A stretch of DNA of 64,000 nucleotides from Cellvibrio zantedeschiae (GCF_014652535.1 NZ_BMYZ01000001.1:1550001-1614000); one strand, 5' to 3'; counted from the stretch's first letter, positions 33,648 to 44,199 are shown. Notes: generated by a model not told the origin, from the sequence alone. Numbers and translations: made by a program.

Positions 33648-33884
33648 ATGAGTAGCATTGAAGAACGCGTAAAAAAGATCGTTGCTGAGCAATTAGGCGT
33701 TAAAGAAGACGAAGTGAAAAACGAAGCTTCTTTCGTAGAAGATCTGGGCGCAGATTCTTTGGATACCGTAGAGTTGGTAATGGCTCTCGAAGAAGAATTC
33801 GAAACTGAAATTCCTGATGAAGAAGCAGAAAAGATTACTACTGTTCAATTGGCTATTGATTACATCAATTCAAACTTGGCGTAA
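33648..33884 (+). CDS. acpP: Acyl carrier protein
   Basis: A 78-residue acidic protein. S37 in [16 protein letters not shown] receives the phosphopantetheine arm. It lies between fabG and fabF with its own probable promoter and a terminator-like hairpin downstream. An AGGAGTT ribosome-binding site precedes the ATG. It carries growing acyl chains in fatty-acid synthesis. Confidence 0.98.
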   Translation: MSSIEERVKKIVAEQLGVKEDEVKNEASFVEDLGADSLDTVELVMALEEEFETEIPDEEAEKITTVQLAIDYINSNLA

Positions 33885-33911
33885 TTTCCAAAGCTGATTA
33901 CTTATCTTCTC

Positions 33912-33950
33912 GAAAAGCCGTATTATTGCGAAATAGTACGGCTTTTTCTT
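33912..33950 (+). terminator. Terminator after acpP
   Basis: AAAAGCCGTA at 33913-33922 pairs with TACGGCTTTT at 33937-33946, followed by T-rich sequence. It should end most acpP transcripts before fabF. Confidence 0.8.
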
Positions 33951-34049
33951 TTGCCGCAATTTGGTTTCAATAAATTATTTTGTGGTCAAGAATTTTCCCT
34001 GCATTGAGTGTTATTCTGGCTCAAGTGTCAAACTGAGGAGTTTCAAAAC

Positions 34050-35288
34050 GTGTCACGCAGAAGAGTTGTCGTTACTGGTCTAGGTATGATCAGTTCACTG
34101 GGAAATACAGTTGCTGATACCTGGCATGGCATTGTAAATGGTAAGAGCGGTGTTTCTACCATTTCTAGTTTTGATGCTTCTGCATTCACAACTCAATTCA
34201 GTGCTTCAGTTAAAGATCTCGTTGTCGATGATTATTTTCCCGGCAAAGAAGCGCGCAAAATGGACGCGTTTATTCAGTACGGTATGGTTGCGGGTATTCA
34301 AGCTATTCGTGATTCGGGTCTTGAAGTCACCGAAGCTAATGCCGACCGTATAGGTGTTTCTATTGGTTCCGGGATTGGTGGTATTGGCACCATTACCGAG
34401 GGCGCAATTACCCTTAACGAAAAAGGCCCGCGTCGCATATCACCATTTTTTGTTCCCAGCGCAATTATTAACATGATTTCGGGAAATCTCTCGATCATGC
34501 ATAACCTGCGCGGCCCTAATATCGCTATCACCACCGCTTGCACCACCGGTACTCACAGTATTGGTTTTGGTGCCCGTATGATTCAATACGGTGATGCCGA
34601 TGTGATGGTGGTTGGTGGTGCAGAGATGGCGACTACGCCACTTGGTTTGGGCGGTTTCGCTGCTGCGCGCGCGCTTTCTACCCGCAACGATAATCCGCAA
34701 GCGGCAAGTCGCCCATGGGACAAAGACCGCGACGGTTTTGTTTTGGGCGATGGGGCGGGTGTATTAGTTCTAGAAGAATATGAACACGCGAAGGCTCGTG
34801 GTGCGCGCATTTATGCTGAGCTTGTTGGCTTTGGTATGAGTGGTGATGCTTACCACATGACTTCCCCACCAGAAAACGGCTCTGGTGCAGCGGCATCTAT
34901 GTTGAATGCAATTCGCGACGCGCAAATCGATGTGTCTGGCATTCACTACGTAAACGCTCACGGTACTTCAACGCCCGCTGGTGATAAAGCGGAGTGTCAG
35001 GCAGTTAAGTCGGTGTGGGGTTCATCTGCGAATAATGTTGCCGTGAGTTCGACTAAATCTATGATTGGCCATTTGCTTGGGGCTGCCGGTGCGGTCGAAG
35101 CAATTTTTAGTGTGTTGGCAATTCGCGATCAGGTTGCGCCGCCCACTATTAATTTGGACAATCCAGAAGACGGTTGCGATATCAATCTTGTGCCGCATAC
35201 CGCACAAGAGCGAAAAATCGATGCAGTGCTTTCCAACTCATTTGGCTTTGGTGGAACTAACGGTTCAATTATTTTTAGAAAAATTTAA
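34050..35288 (+). CDS. fabF: 3-oxoacyl-ACP synthase II FabF
   Basis: A 412-residue condensing enzyme. The start is GTG 34050, with GAGGAG 9 bases upstream and [12 protein letters not shown]-like text following; longer readings lack support. The active cysteine is C164 ([10 protein letters not shown]), with histidines in [11 protein letters not shown] and [10 protein letters not shown]. It elongates acyl-ACP and governs C16:1 to C18:1 conversion. It is separated from acpP by a terminator, and followed by its own. Confidence 0.96.
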   Translation: MSRRRVVVTGLGMISSLGNTVADTWHGIVNGKSGVSTISSFDASAFTTQFSASVKDLVVDDYFPGKEARKMDAFIQYGMVAGIQAIRDSGLEVTEANADRIGVSIGSGIGGIGTITEGAITLNEKGPRRISPFFVPSAIINMISGNLSIMHNLRGPNIAITTACTTGTHSIGFGARMIQYGDADVMVVGGAEMATTPLGLGGFAAARALSTRNDNPQAASRPWDKDRDGFVLGDGAGVLVLEEYEHAKARGARIYAELVGFGMSGDAYHMTSPPENGSGAAASMLNAIRDAQIDVSGIHYVNAHGTSTPAGDKAECQAVKSVWGSSANNVAVSSTKSMIGHLLGAAGAVEAIFSVLAIRDQVAPPTINLDNPEDGCDINLVPHTAQERKIDAVLSNSFGFGGTNGSIIFRKI

Positions 35289-35312
35289 TTATTTTTCTTT
35301 GAGTCAAAAACC

Positions 35313-35345
35313 AAAAACGCCGAACCACAGTTCGGCGTTTTTGTA
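35313..35345 (+). terminator. Terminator after fabF
   Basis: AAAAACGCCGAAC pairs with GTTCGGCGTTTTT across a 3-base loop, about 25 bases after the fabF stop codon. Confidence 0.85.
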
Positions 35346-35367
35346 TTAATAATATCAAGAGTGAATT

Positions 35368-36225
35368 ATGCAGCACACACTTCCTGTCATCGCTGTCAAT
35401 GGAGTTATTGACGCCCAAGTGTCTCCACTTGATCGTGGATTCGCTTATGGCGATGGTGTGTTTGAAACCTGTAAATTACAGAATGCAAAAATTCCTTTGT
35501 GGGATCTGCACAAAGATCGCTTAATCAAAAGTTGTGAAAAATTATTTATTCCTATCGCAATTGATGTGCTGGAAACCCAATTAGCAGAATTAATTTCAGG
35601 ACTTTCGATAGCAGATACGCAAAATGCTGTTGTAAAAATTACTGTGACACGCGGCCAGGGTGGTAGGGGCTACAGTGTGCCAACTCTCGTAACGCCAACA
35701 ATCGTTATAGGTATTTTTCCGGCAGTCAATTATCCGCCACATTATTTTTCTGACGGAATTACTGTCAGGTATTGTAAGCAGCGTTTAAGTGTTAACCCCG
35801 GCTTGGCAGGTTTAAAACATCTTAATCGCCTTGAACAAATATTGGCTCGCGCTGAATGGAATGATGGATCCATTGCAGAAGGTATTATGTTTGATACGAG
35901 GGAGCGTTTAATTGAAGGCGTGTTTAGCAATATATTTTTGATAAAAAATGGCGAGATATTTACTCCCGACTTGTCAGAAGCGGGTGTGTCAGGGGTAATG
36001 CGACGTTTTATCATTGAAACTATAGCGCCTAAGGCAGGTCTTAATATCCAGGTGAAATCGCTTTATGTTGATGACTTGCTTAATGCGGATGCGATTTTTC
36101 TGTGCAATAGTCTTTACGGGGTTTGGCCTGTCGCAAATTTAATCGATGAAAAAGTCTTGAGTTTCCCAATTCATAAAATAACTTGCAGCTTACAAGATTT
36201 AATAACCGAAGCCTTGGCCTCGTAA
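35368..36225 (+). CDS. pabC: Aminodeoxychorismate lyase PabC
   Basis: A 285-residue class IV PLP enzyme that releases pyruvate from 4-amino-4-deoxychorismate to give 4-aminobenzoate for folate. DRGFAYGDGVFET at the N-terminus, the PLP lysine in GLKHLNRLEQ and the EGVFSNIF patch identify the family; placement between fabF and mltG supports PabC rather than a branched-chain or D-amino-acid aminotransferase. It begins 79 bp after fabF, beyond a terminator. Confidence 0.92.
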   Translation: MQHTLPVIAVNGVIDAQVSPLDRGFAYGDGVFETCKLQNAKIPLWDLHKDRLIKSCEKLFIPIAIDVLETQLAELISGLSIADTQNAVVKITVTRGQGGRGYSVPTLVTPTIVIGIFPAVNYPPHYFSDGITVRYCKQRLSVNPGLAGLKHLNRLEQILARAEWNDGSIAEGIMFDTRERLIEGVFSNIFLIKNGEIFTPDLSEAGVSGVMRRFIIETIAPKAGLNIQVKSLYVDDLLNADAIFLCNSLYGVWPVANLIDEKVLSFPIHKITCSLQDLITEALAS

Positions 36226-36267
36226 TACCACAGCCCCATCAATGCCAGGATTAATTGTTCGAATTAA

Positions 36268-37320
36268 ATGAAATTAACATTATCCACAACTAAAGGCCGT
36301 GTCCTTTCCGGATTTCTGGCTGTTATTTTATTGGTCGCTATTGCGGTTGGCTTCCTGTGGTTTAGTTTTCAGCAGTGGCTGCAATCACCATTGAACGTAC
36401 CGCATAGCGGTTTCCATTATGATCTGGATTCCGGTAAATCCTTAAGCCATTTGTCCAATGATCTTGCCAAGCAAAAGGTATTAACCCATGCGCGCTGGCT
36501 CAATTGGTATGCACGTTATTATCAAAAGGAAAAAATACATCCGGGCGAATATTTATTGGAAGAAGGAATCACTCCTTTAGGCCTGCTGGAAAAGTTGAAT
36601 AAAGGTGACATAGTTCTGCACCAGGTCACGTTTTTGGAAGGATGGAATTTCAAGCAAGTGATGGCGGCGCTTAATCAGGAGCCCAATCTTAAGCATCTAC
36701 TTTCGGATAAATCTGATACCGAGCGTTTGCAGATTTTAAATTTACCCATCAGTCATCCGGAGGGTTGGTTTTTTCCAGACACTTATCGTTTTTCACGCGG
36801 CACCACTGATGTTGAAATATTAACGCAAGCCTACAGTGCCATGCGCAAAACCTTAAATGAGCTCTGGGCAAACAAGGCTGAAAATTTGCCTTACGGCTCG
36901 GATTATCAAGCGCTGATCATGGCGTCGATTATTGAAAAGGAAACCGGCAGCGCAAGTGAACGTAATCAAATTGCAGGTGTTTTTGTGCGCCGTTTACAGC
37001 TAGGTATGAAGTTACAGACTGACCCCACGGTAATTTATGGAATGGGCGAGGCATACAGCGGAAAAATCGGGCGTGATCATCTGACAACACCAACTTTGTA
37101 TAATACTTATGTTATCCAGGGTTTACCGCCAACACCCATCGCCATTCCCGGTAAGGCATCGCTTTACGCCGCCCTGCACCCTGATGCAAGTAAGGCGCTT
37201 TATTTTGTTGCAAAGGGTGATGGCACCAGCGTGTTTTCGGATACTCTGAGCGAACACCAACGTGCGGTAGCGCGTTATCAACTGCAGCGCAGTTCTGACT
37301 ACCGCTCAACGCCTAAATAG
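36268..37320 (+). CDS. mltG: Endolytic murein transglycosylase MltG
   Basis: A 350-residue YceG-family inner membrane protein. One membrane helix at about 13-33, a LysM-like region, and the catalytic domain with E223 in IIEKETG (equivalent to the catalytic glutamate of E. coli MltG), LQTDPTVIYG and a final YNTYVIQGLPPTPI. It cuts nascent peptidoglycan strands. In E. coli and Pseudomonas tmk and holB follow; here glnS follows instead. Confidence 0.95.
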   Translation: MKLTLSTTKGRVLSGFLAVILLVAIAVGFLWFSFQQWLQSPLNVPHSGFHYDLDSGKSLSHLSNDLAKQKVLTHARWLNWYARYYQKEKIHPGEYLLEEGITPLGLLEKLNKGDIVLHQVTFLEGWNFKQVMAALNQEPNLKHLLSDKSDTERLQILNLPISHPEGWFFPDTYRFSRGTTDVEILTQAYSAMRKTLNELWANKAENLPYGSDYQALIMASIIEKETGSASERNQIAGVFVRRLQLGMKLQTDPTVIYGMGEAYSGKIGRDHLTTPTLYNTYVIQGLPPTPIAIPGKASLYAALHPDASKALYFVAKGDGTSVFSDTLSEHQRAVARYQLQRSSDYRSTPK

Positions 37321-37409
37321 CACCTCATAGCAATGACAATCATGGGGTGCTTACACTACAATAACCCCTAATTTTCGTCACTTGTCCTTATTCTGGAATT
37401 TATAGCAGC

Positions 37410-39122
37410 ATGACTGACCACATTGTTTCTCCCGACGCAAACGCATCCCCCGAAAACAAAAAACCGCTGCATTTTTTGCAACAAATTATTCGTAAAGATT
37501 TAGAGCAGGGCACACATCAATCTATCGCGACCCGTTTTCCTCCTGAGCCTAATGGCTATCTCCATATTGGCCATGCAAAATCTATTTGCCTGAACTTTGG
37601 TTTGGCAGAGGAATTTGGCGGTACTTGCAATCTTCGCTTCGACGACACTAATCCTGAAAAAGAAAACGAAGAATTTGTTAATTCCATTAAACAAGATGTT
37701 GAGTGGTTGGGTTTTAAGTGGAATGGCAATGTACGTTACACATCCGATTATTTTGACCAATTACATGCATGGGCGATTCATTTAATTGAACAAGGCTTGG
37801 CGTTTGTATGTGATTTAAATGCAGAGCAAATGCGGGAATATCGTGGCACTTTAATTGAGGCTGGAAAAAACAGTCCATTCCGTGACCGCTCTGTTGCCGA
37901 AAACCTGGCTTTGTTTGAAAAGATGCGTGCCGGTGAATTTGAAGAAGGCGCCTGTTCATTGCGTGCAAAAATTGATATGGCATCGCCCAATATTAATTTG
38001 CGTGATCCTATTCTTTATCGCATCAAGAAGGCCCATCACCACCAAACTGGTGACAAGTGGTGCATTTATCCTTCCTACGATTTTGCACACGGCCAAAGCG
38101 ATGCAATTGAGGGCATTACGCATTCCATTTGCACCCTGGAGTTTGAAGATCACAAACCACTGTACGAATGGTTTATTCAAAATCTTCCTGTGCCTGCAGT
38201 TCCGCGTCAGTACGAATTTGCACGTTTGAATATCAATTATTCGGTAACAAGCAAGCGCAAATTAAAACAATTGGTTGATGAAAATCACGTTGATGGCTGG
38301 AACGATCCACGTATGCCAACGATTTCCGGTATGCGTCGTCGCGGTTATACTCCAGCAGCCTTGCGCGATTTCTGTGATCGTATTGGTGTTACTCGTTCAG
38401 ATGGTATCGTGGATGTTGGTGTGCTTGAATTCTGCGTGCGCGATGATCTGGATAAAAATGCTCCGCGTGCAATGTGTGTATTGCGCCCGCTAAAAGTTAC
38501 TTTGACTAACTATCCTGTTGATCAAGTTGAAACCTTAAGTGTTCATAATCACCCTAATCGTGATGATTTGGGTGATCGCGTAGTTCCATTTACACAAACT
38601 GTTTTTATTGAACAGGAAGATTTCCGCGAAGAAGCCAATAAAAAATATAAGCGTTTAGTGTTGGGTAAACGTGTACGCTTGCGCGGCGCTTATGTGATTG
38701 AAGCTGATGAAGCGGTTAAAGATGAGGCTGGAAATATCGTTGAAATACGTGCACGCATTATTGAAGGCACTTTGGGTAAAGATCCTGCTGATGGTGTAAA
38801 ACCTAAAGGCGTAATTCATTGGGTTTCTGCCACGCAAAATGTTGATTGCGAAGTGCGAATTTTTGAGCGCTTATTTACTGACGAAGCACCAGATGCTGGC
38901 GGTAAAAATTTCCTGGATTCGATTAATCCTAACAACCTGGAGATTTTAACAGGTTGTAAGGCAGAGCTGAGTTTAGGTAAAGCTAAGTTAGATGATCGCT
39001 TTCAATTTGAACGCCAAGGTTATTTCTGTTTGGATAGTAAATATTCCAGCGCTGACAAAATCGTGTTTAACCGTACCATTGGTTTAAAAGACAGTTTTGC
39101 AAAAATTGATGATCAAGAATAA
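37410..39122 (+). CDS. glnS: Glutaminyl-tRNA synthetase
   Basis: A 570-residue class I synthetase. [15 protein letters not shown] carries the HIGH signature (H52), VTSKRKL around 279 is the KMSKS equivalent, and [10 protein letters not shown] is the GlnRS/GluRS active-site strand. Two C-terminal beta-barrels follow (including [15 protein letters not shown]). The length matches E. coli GlnS. cysS follows after 33 bp, making a two-synthetase operon. Confidence 0.97.
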   Translation: MTDHIVSPDANASPENKKPLHFLQQIIRKDLEQGTHQSIATRFPPEPNGYLHIGHAKSICLNFGLAEEFGGTCNLRFDDTNPEKENEEFVNSIKQDVEWLGFKWNGNVRYTSDYFDQLHAWAIHLIEQGLAFVCDLNAEQMREYRGTLIEAGKNSPFRDRSVAENLALFEKMRAGEFEEGACSLRAKIDMASPNINLRDPILYRIKKAHHHQTGDKWCIYPSYDFAHGQSDAIEGITHSICTLEFEDHKPLYEWFIQNLPVPAVPRQYEFARLNINYSVTSKRKLKQLVDENHVDGWNDPRMPTISGMRRRGYTPAALRDFCDRIGVTRSDGIVDVGVLEFCVRDDLDKNAPRAMCVLRPLKVTLTNYPVDQVETLSVHNHPNRDDLGDRVVPFTQTVFIEQEDFREEANKKYKRLVLGKRVRLRGAYVIEADEAVKDEAGNIVEIRARIIEGTLGKDPADGVKPKGVIHWVSATQNVDCEVRIFERLFTDEAPDAGGKNFLDSINPNNLEILTGCKAELSLGKAKLDDRFQFERQGYFCLDSKYSSADKIVFNRTIGLKDSFAKIDDQE

Positions 39123-39155
39123 TTTTATATTTCGCTATTTGTTACGGATTAAATA

Positions 39156-40550
39156 ATGCTTCAGATATACAACACACTCACACGTCAAAAAGAAATTTTT
39201 AAACCCATGCAGCCGGGAAAAATTTCTATGTATGTCTGCGGCATCACCGTTTACGACTATTGCCATATAGGTCACGCTCGCGTATTGGTCGCGTTTGATG
39301 TAATTACGCGCTTTTTGCGTAGCCAAAGTTGGGACGTTAATTACGTTCGCAATATCACCGATATTGATGACAAAATTATCAATCGCGCCAAAGAAAATGG
39401 TGAGGAATATACTGACCTCACAAAACGCTTCATTGACTATATGCATGAAGATGAAGCTCGTTTAGGTATTGCCCGCCCGGACATTGAGCCGCGTGCGACC
39501 GGCTTTATAGACGGCATTATTGATATGAGCAAAACGCTTATTGATAAAGGCCATGCTTACGCCGCAACTAATGGCGATGTTTACTACCGTGTAACCAGCT
39601 TTAAAGATTACGGCAAACTTACCAATAAAAATGTGGATGAGTTGCTTGCGGGTGCACGTGTTGAAGTTGATGAAGTTAAAGAAGATCCGCGTGATTTTGT
39701 ACTTTGGAAAGCGGCCAAAGAAGGCGATCCATCATGGCAATCACCTTGGGGTAATGGTCGCCCAGGCTGGCATATTGAATGTTCAGCAATGAGTAAAAAA
39801 TGCTGCGGCGATACCTTTGATATCCACGGTGGAGGCCCTGATTTACCTTTCCCGCATCACGAAAATGAAATTGCACAAAGCGAAGCCGCCAACGGTTGCA
39901 AATATGTAAATTATTGGATGCACGCCGGCGCTGTGCGCGTCGATGGTGAAAAAATGTCGAAATCACTCGGCAATTTTTTCACGATACGCGATGTGCTGGA
40001 AAAATATCATCCAGAAGTTGTACGTTTTTTATTGGTAAGCAGCCATTACCGTAGCCCAATTAATTATGCAGAAGATAATTTAATTGAAGCGCGTGCGGGG
40101 CTGGAGCGTTTCTACGGTGCGTTGCGCAATTACACCAATATTGCTCCCCTGGCTTTTGCCGAGATGCAGGATAGTGTTTATTACAAAGCCTTTGTCGAGG
40201 CTATGAATGATGACTTCAATACTCGCGTGGCCTTGGCGGGCATGTATGATTTGGTGCGCGATTTAAATAATGCCAAAGACGAACCGGAAGTAGCAAAAAA
40301 CTTGGCTGCTCAATTGAAAGCTTTTGGCTTGATCTTAGGTGTATTGCAAGAGAATCCAGAAGTGTTTTTACAAGCGGGTGGTAATGATGTTATCGCTGCT
40401 GAAAAAGTCGAACAATTAATTGCTGAGCGTATACAGGCGAAAGCCGACAAAAATTACGCCCGTGCAGATGAAATCCGTAAATATCTTCTTGAGCAAAAAG
40501 TAGTGCTTGAGGATTCCAAAACCGGTGGAACTCTTTGGCGTAGAGAATAA
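39156..40550 (+). CDS. cysS: Cysteinyl-tRNA synthetase
   Basis: A 464-residue class I synthetase. C28 in YVCGITVYD and the later cysteine and HHENEIAQSE provide the zinc site; HIGH is at 37-40 and KMSKS at 266-270. The DALR-type anticodon-binding helical end is present, with AKADKNYARADEIR. The closely spaced next gene is a TPR lipoprotein 21 bp downstream. Confidence 0.97.
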   Translation: MLQIYNTLTRQKEIFKPMQPGKISMYVCGITVYDYCHIGHARVLVAFDVITRFLRSQSWDVNYVRNITDIDDKIINRAKENGEEYTDLTKRFIDYMHEDEARLGIARPDIEPRATGFIDGIIDMSKTLIDKGHAYAATNGDVYYRVTSFKDYGKLTNKNVDELLAGARVEVDEVKEDPRDFVLWKAAKEGDPSWQSPWGNGRPGWHIECSAMSKKCCGDTFDIHGGGPDLPFPHHENEIAQSEAANGCKYVNYWMHAGAVRVDGEKMSKSLGNFFTIRDVLEKYHPEVVRFLLVSSHYRSPINYAEDNLIEARAGLERFYGALRNYTNIAPLAFAEMQDSVYYKAFVEAMNDDFNTRVALAGMYDLVRDLNNAKDEPEVAKNLAAQLKAFGLILGVLQENPEVFLQAGGNDVIAAEKVEQLIAERIQAKADKNYARADEIRKYLLEQKVVLEDSKTGGTLWRRE

Positions 40551-40571
40551 CTTCATAAATAGGGATATAAA

Positions 40572-41276
40572 ATGAAAAGCATGTTTGCGTTGTTGTGTGT
40601 GTTGGGGCTGGCTGGTTGTGCAACTGGGAAACAAAATCCAGCCAGCACTATCAATGATGATGAATTGCTGAGGAAAGGCACGGCGCTGGTTGCAAATGGA
40701 TCTGCCCAACGGGCTATAAATGAATATTTCAATCCTATCATTGAACGCTGCAATACACAGAAAGCGAATTATAAGGGAAAGATTTATGCGGCGCGTAATC
40801 AGGTTGAAACCATTTTCTATCTTGGTTTAGCCGGTGCCGAAAATGTGGATGCGCAAGTCATTTCGGCAACATGCCCTGAAGCTCTTTTTATGAAAGCCTA
40901 CTCCAGTTTTGATTTGGGGCAGTTGGAAAACGCAATTAGATTTTTAAATGAAGCCTTGGAGTGGTCGCCGCTTAATGCAAATTATTTGGCTGAACTTGGA
41001 AATATTTACCAAACCCAGCGCGATTGGAATACTGCCTTAGAAAAGTATTCACTTGCTGAAGACTACGCGTTAACTTATTCGCCAGAATCCATTAGAACGA
41101 GGGAGTTAGCGCGAGCCAAACGTGGAGTTGGATTTGTGCTGATTGAGTTGGGTAGATTGGATGAGGCGGAAAAGAAGTTTAAAGAATGTCTTGAGCTGGA
41201 TAAGAATGATAAAAATGCATTGAATGAGCTTGAATACATCAAGCAACTTAAAAGCAAAGACAAAAAAGCCTCTTAA
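40572..41276 (+). CDS. TPR-repeat lipoprotein
   Basis: A 234-residue lipoprotein: lipobox LAGC (Cys about 16) and a mature part with tetratricopeptide units (AIRFLNEALEWSPLNANYLAELG and the region around LGRLDEAEKKFKECLELD). The partner and role are unknown; such proteins often scaffold envelope complexes. It sits closely behind cysS and its stop codon lies within the loop of the following terminator. Confidence 0.8.
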   Translation: MKSMFALLCVLGLAGCATGKQNPASTINDDELLRKGTALVANGSAQRAINEYFNPIIERCNTQKANYKGKIYAARNQVETIFYLGLAGAENVDAQVISATCPEALFMKAYSSFDLGQLENAIRFLNEALEWSPLNANYLAELGNIYQTQRDWNTALEKYSLAEDYALTYSPESIRTRELARAKRGVGFVLIELGRLDEAEKKFKECLELDKNDKNALNELEYIKQLKSKDKKAS

Positions 41277-41287
41277 GAGGCTTTTTT
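41262..41287. terminator. Bidirectional terminator between convergent genes
   Basis: AAAAAAGCCTC and GAGGCTTTTTT flank a TTAA loop that includes the stop codon of the TPR lipoprotein. The T/A runs on both sides serve the convergent ypjD-like gene as well. Confidence 0.85.
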
Positions 41288-42098
41288 ATACGCGTTGCAA
41301 AATAATCTCTAAGACCAATTTGCTGCCGAAATAAGCCAGCATCAAAAACAAAAAGCCTGCCAGTGTCCAGCGAATTGCGGTGTTGCCGCGCCATCCCAAT
41401 TTATATTTACCCAGCAATAAAAAGCCGTACACAATCCAGGCAGCGATTGAAAACACCGTTTTGTGTACCAAGTGTTGTGCAAAAATATTATCGAGAAAAA
41501 TAAAACCGCTCAGTATGGATAGCGTAAGTAAAATTTGCCCGACCAAAACAAACTCAAATAATAAGGCTTCCATGGTTTGTAGCGGCGGCAAGTAACGCAA
41601 ATATTGCAAGCCGGTTCTGCTTTTCAGATGACGATTTTGGTAGGAGAGGAGCATTGCTTGCAAAGTCGCAATCGTTAACAGGCTGTAGGCGATAATGGAT
41701 AAAATAACGTGGCTGGCCAAGGTGTAATTGAGTTGCAAAATAGTGCTTTCGGTATGCGAGTACAAGGTTGTAACTATGGCCAGGGCAGAGCAAGGCAGTA
41801 AAAATATAAATAGATTATGCAGCGCTTTCTTCAAGCTACTTAAAAGCACTATGGCATTGATCACCCAAAAAATTTGGGAAGATACCGTGAAAAAACTTAG
41901 TTGAACTCCCTCAGGCTTTACGCTGATTCCATAAATTCCAATGGCATGTATCGCCAGGGTCAATCCAATTCCGGCAAGAAATTTCGTCAGGTGTAAATCT
42001 TTCTGTTGGATCAATTGACGCGCCAGATAGATACCTAAAGCGGCATAAAGAACTGCGGCGGTAATGTTAGCTATGACAAACAGCATAAACAGGCTCAA
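41286..42098 (-). CDS. ypjD: CcsA/CcmC-like inner membrane protein (YpjD)
   Basis: A 270-residue protein with about eight membrane helices, belonging to the cytochrome c assembly (CcsA/CcmC) superfamily branch called YpjD/CorE. Position directly divergent from ffh is the same in many gammaproteobacteria, which supports the call. The haem-handling tryptophan-rich WWD motif of true CcmC is not evident, so a cytochrome assembly role is not assumed. It ends at the bidirectional terminator. Confidence 0.85.
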   Translation of the reverse strand: MSLFMLFVIANITAAVLYAALGIYLARQLIQQKDLHLTKFLAGIGLTLAIHAIGIYGISVKPEGVQLSFFTVSSQIFWVINAIVLLSSLKKALHNLFIFLLPCSALAIVTTLYSHTESTILQLNYTLASHVILSIIAYSLLTIATLQAMLLSYQNRHLKSRTGLQYLRYLPPLQTMEALLFEFVLVGQILLTLSILSGFIFLDNIFAQHLVHKTVFSIAAWIVYGFLLLGKYKLGWRGNTAIRWTLAGFLFLMLAYFGSKLVLEIILQRV

Positions 42099-42257
42099 TA
42101 AGAATGTAGCTATAGATTTATAGTGATGTTAAGAACGCGGCGCAATGATAAACAATCTCAATAGCGAGTTTGTCATAAGGGAAGCCTAATTGCCATGGCT
42201 GCCGATAATTCAGCAAGAATTGTCCATCAAACTCGCCTATAAACATGGGTTTAAGGT

Positions 42258-42263
42258 TATAAT
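42258..42263 (+). promoter_or_regulatory. Consensus -10 box upstream of ffh
   Basis: A perfect TATAAT followed by a GC-rich discriminator (CGCGGCC), 61 bases before the ffh ATG. No good -35 hexamer is seen at the right distance. Confidence 0.45.
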
Positions 42264-42324
42264 CGCGGCCATTTTTCGGCGGCTAGCCCGCTAATTAAGC
42301 CCACATTGAAGATCGAGACTAGCT

Positions 42325-43713
42325 ATGTTTGAGAATCTAACGGATCGCTTATCCCACACATTCCGCAGTATTACCGGCAAAGCCCGCCTGAGCGAAGATA
42401 ATATTAAAGATGCCTTGCGCGATGTACGTAAAGCCTTGCTTGAGGCAGATGTTGCGTTACCGGTAGTTAAATCTTTTATAGACACAGTTCGCAGCCGTGC
42501 ATTGGGTGCGCAAATTAGCAAGGCGCTTAATCCCGGTCAGCAATTTCTCAAAATTGTTGAGAATGAACTTATCGCTACCATGGGCCAAGCAAATGAGCGC
42601 TTGAATCTTGCCCAGCAACCTCCAGCAATTGTGTTGATGGCCGGTCTACAAGGTGCGGGTAAAACCACATCTGTTGCTAAATTAGCCAAGTTTTTGAAAG
42701 AGCGTGAAAAGAAAAAAGTTTTAGTGGTGAGTGCGGATGTTTATCGTCCAGCCGCGATCAAGCAATTGGAAACCTTGGCGGGCGAAGTAGAAGTCGATTT
42801 CTTCCCTTCCAATATTGAACAAAAACCGGTGGATATTGCACGAGCCGCTATTGATCACGCCAAGCGTCAATTCTTCGATGTGCTGTTAGTGGACACCGCT
42901 GGCCGTTTGCATGTCGATGAAGAATTGATGACCGAAATTAAAGATTTGCATGCGGCGATCAATCCCATTGAAACCTTGTTCGTGATCGACGCCATGATTG
43001 GTCAGGACGCAGTGAATACTGCCAAAGCGTTTAACGATGCCTTGCCATTGACCGGTGTAATTCTTACGAAGGCAGACGGTGATGCGCGCGGTGGTGCTGC
43101 GCTTTCTGTTCGCCATATTACTGGCAAGCCAATTAAATTTTTAGGTATGGGCGAAAAGGTTGATGCACTTGAGCCTTTCCATCCCGAGCGTGTTGCTTCG
43201 CGTATTCTTGGTATGGGCGATGTTATGTCGCTGATTGAGCAAGCTGAACGTTCAATCGACAAAGAAAAAGCAGACAAGTTAATTAAGAAAGTAACTAAAG
43301 GCCAAAAATTTGATTTGGAAGATTTGCGCGATCAATTGCAGCAAATGCAAAACATGGGCGGCCTAACATCTATGTTGGATAAGTTACCCGGTATGGGAAA
43401 TGTTGCACAGCTTGCTCAAAGTTCCAACATGAATAAACAATTTAAAACCATGGAAGCTATCATCAGTTCCATGACGCCGGAAGAGCGCCGCAATCCTGAT
43501 GACTTAAGTGGTTCACGCAAACGCCGTATTACTTTAGGTTCTGGAACACAAATCCAGGATTTGAATCGCTTGTTAAAACAACACAAACAAATGGCGAAGA
43601 TGATGGGCAAAATGAAAGGTGGTGGCATGGCCAAAATGATGCGTGGCATTGGCGGTGCAATGGGTGGTTTGGGGGGAGCAGGTGGCTTGCCCGGATTACC
43701 ACCAAAGCGATAA
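42325..43713 (+). CDS. ffh: Signal recognition particle protein Ffh
   Basis: A 462-residue SRP54 GTPase: N-domain, G-domain with the P-loop GLQGAGKTT from residue 107, DTAGR and TKADGDARGG, and the methionine-rich M-domain, ending in a Met/Gly-rich tail (MAKMMRGIGGAMGG). It binds 4.5S RNA and signal sequences. It diverges from ypjD and is followed by a terminator. No 4.5S RNA gene was recognised nearby. Confidence 0.97.
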   Translation: MFENLTDRLSHTFRSITGKARLSEDNIKDALRDVRKALLEADVALPVVKSFIDTVRSRALGAQISKALNPGQQFLKIVENELIATMGQANERLNLAQQPPAIVLMAGLQGAGKTTSVAKLAKFLKEREKKKVLVVSADVYRPAAIKQLETLAGEVEVDFFPSNIEQKPVDIARAAIDHAKRQFFDVLLVDTAGRLHVDEELMTEIKDLHAAINPIETLFVIDAMIGQDAVNTAKAFNDALPLTGVILTKADGDARGGAALSVRHITGKPIKFLGMGEKVDALEPFHPERVASRILGMGDVMSLIEQAERSIDKEKADKLIKKVTKGQKFDLEDLRDQLQQMQNMGGLTSMLDKLPGMGNVAQLAQSSNMNKQFKTMEAIISSMTPEERRNPDDLSGSRKRRITLGSGTQIQDLNRLLKQHKQMAKMMGKMKGGGMAKMMRGIGGAMGGLGGAGGLPGLPPKR

Positions 43714-43723
43714 GTTCAAGATT

Positions 43724-43754
43724 AAAAAAAGGCGCAGAAAATGCGCCTTTTTTA
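43724..43754. terminator. Terminator after ffh
   Basis: GGCGCA and TGCGCC flanked by A and T runs form a hairpin with a 5-base loop just behind ffh. The symmetric runs also suit the convergent YjbQ gene. Confidence 0.85.
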
Positions 43755-43770
43755 TTTTATACAGTGTGAA

Positions 43771-44190
43771 TTATTCGCCTTGCAAGGTAATTACAATGGA
43801 GCGGCTGCCGCCATGATTACGATGCTCACACAAATAAATTCCCTGCCAAATGCCCATGTTCAATCTGCCTTTGGTAACGGGAATATTTACGTTGGAACCC
43901 AAAATACTCGCCTTTAAATGTGCGGGCAGGTCATCGCTACCTTCATCCATATGTTTGTAATAGGGTTCGTCTTCAGGAACTGCGCGATTAAAAAAACTTT
44001 CAAAATCTTGCCGAACTGTTGGGTCTGCATTTTCGTTAATACTTAAAGATGCCGATGTGTGTTTGATAAAAACATTTAGCAATCCAATATTGATACTTCT
44101 CAGCTCTGGAATCTGTGCAAGGATTTCATCGGTTACCAAATGAAATCCGCGGTTGCGCGGCTTTAATTGAATTTCTTTTTGATGCCACAT
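43771..44190 (-). CDS. YjbQ family protein (UPF0047)
   Basis: A 139-residue UPF0047/YjbQ protein. HTSASLSINENADPTVRQD, the acidic EGSDDLPAHLKASILG stretch and GIWQGIYLCEHR are the conserved parts. Some members have weak thiamine-phosphate synthase activity; the physiological role is uncertain. It is encoded with a small Kazal-like lipoprotein gene 9 bp upstream on the same strand. Confidence 0.9.
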   Translation of the reverse strand: MWHQKEIQLKPRNRGFHLVTDEILAQIPELRSINIGLLNVFIKHTSASLSINENADPTVRQDFESFFNRAVPEDEPYYKHMDEGSDDLPAHLKASILGSNVNIPVTKGRLNMGIWQGIYLCEHRNHGGSRSIVITLQGE

Positions 44191-44199
44191 AGAAAATCC

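Noticed and set aside
42099-42324. 4.5S RNA gene near ffh
   Set aside because: No GGNAA-type tetraloop stem of SRP RNA could be found in this interval.
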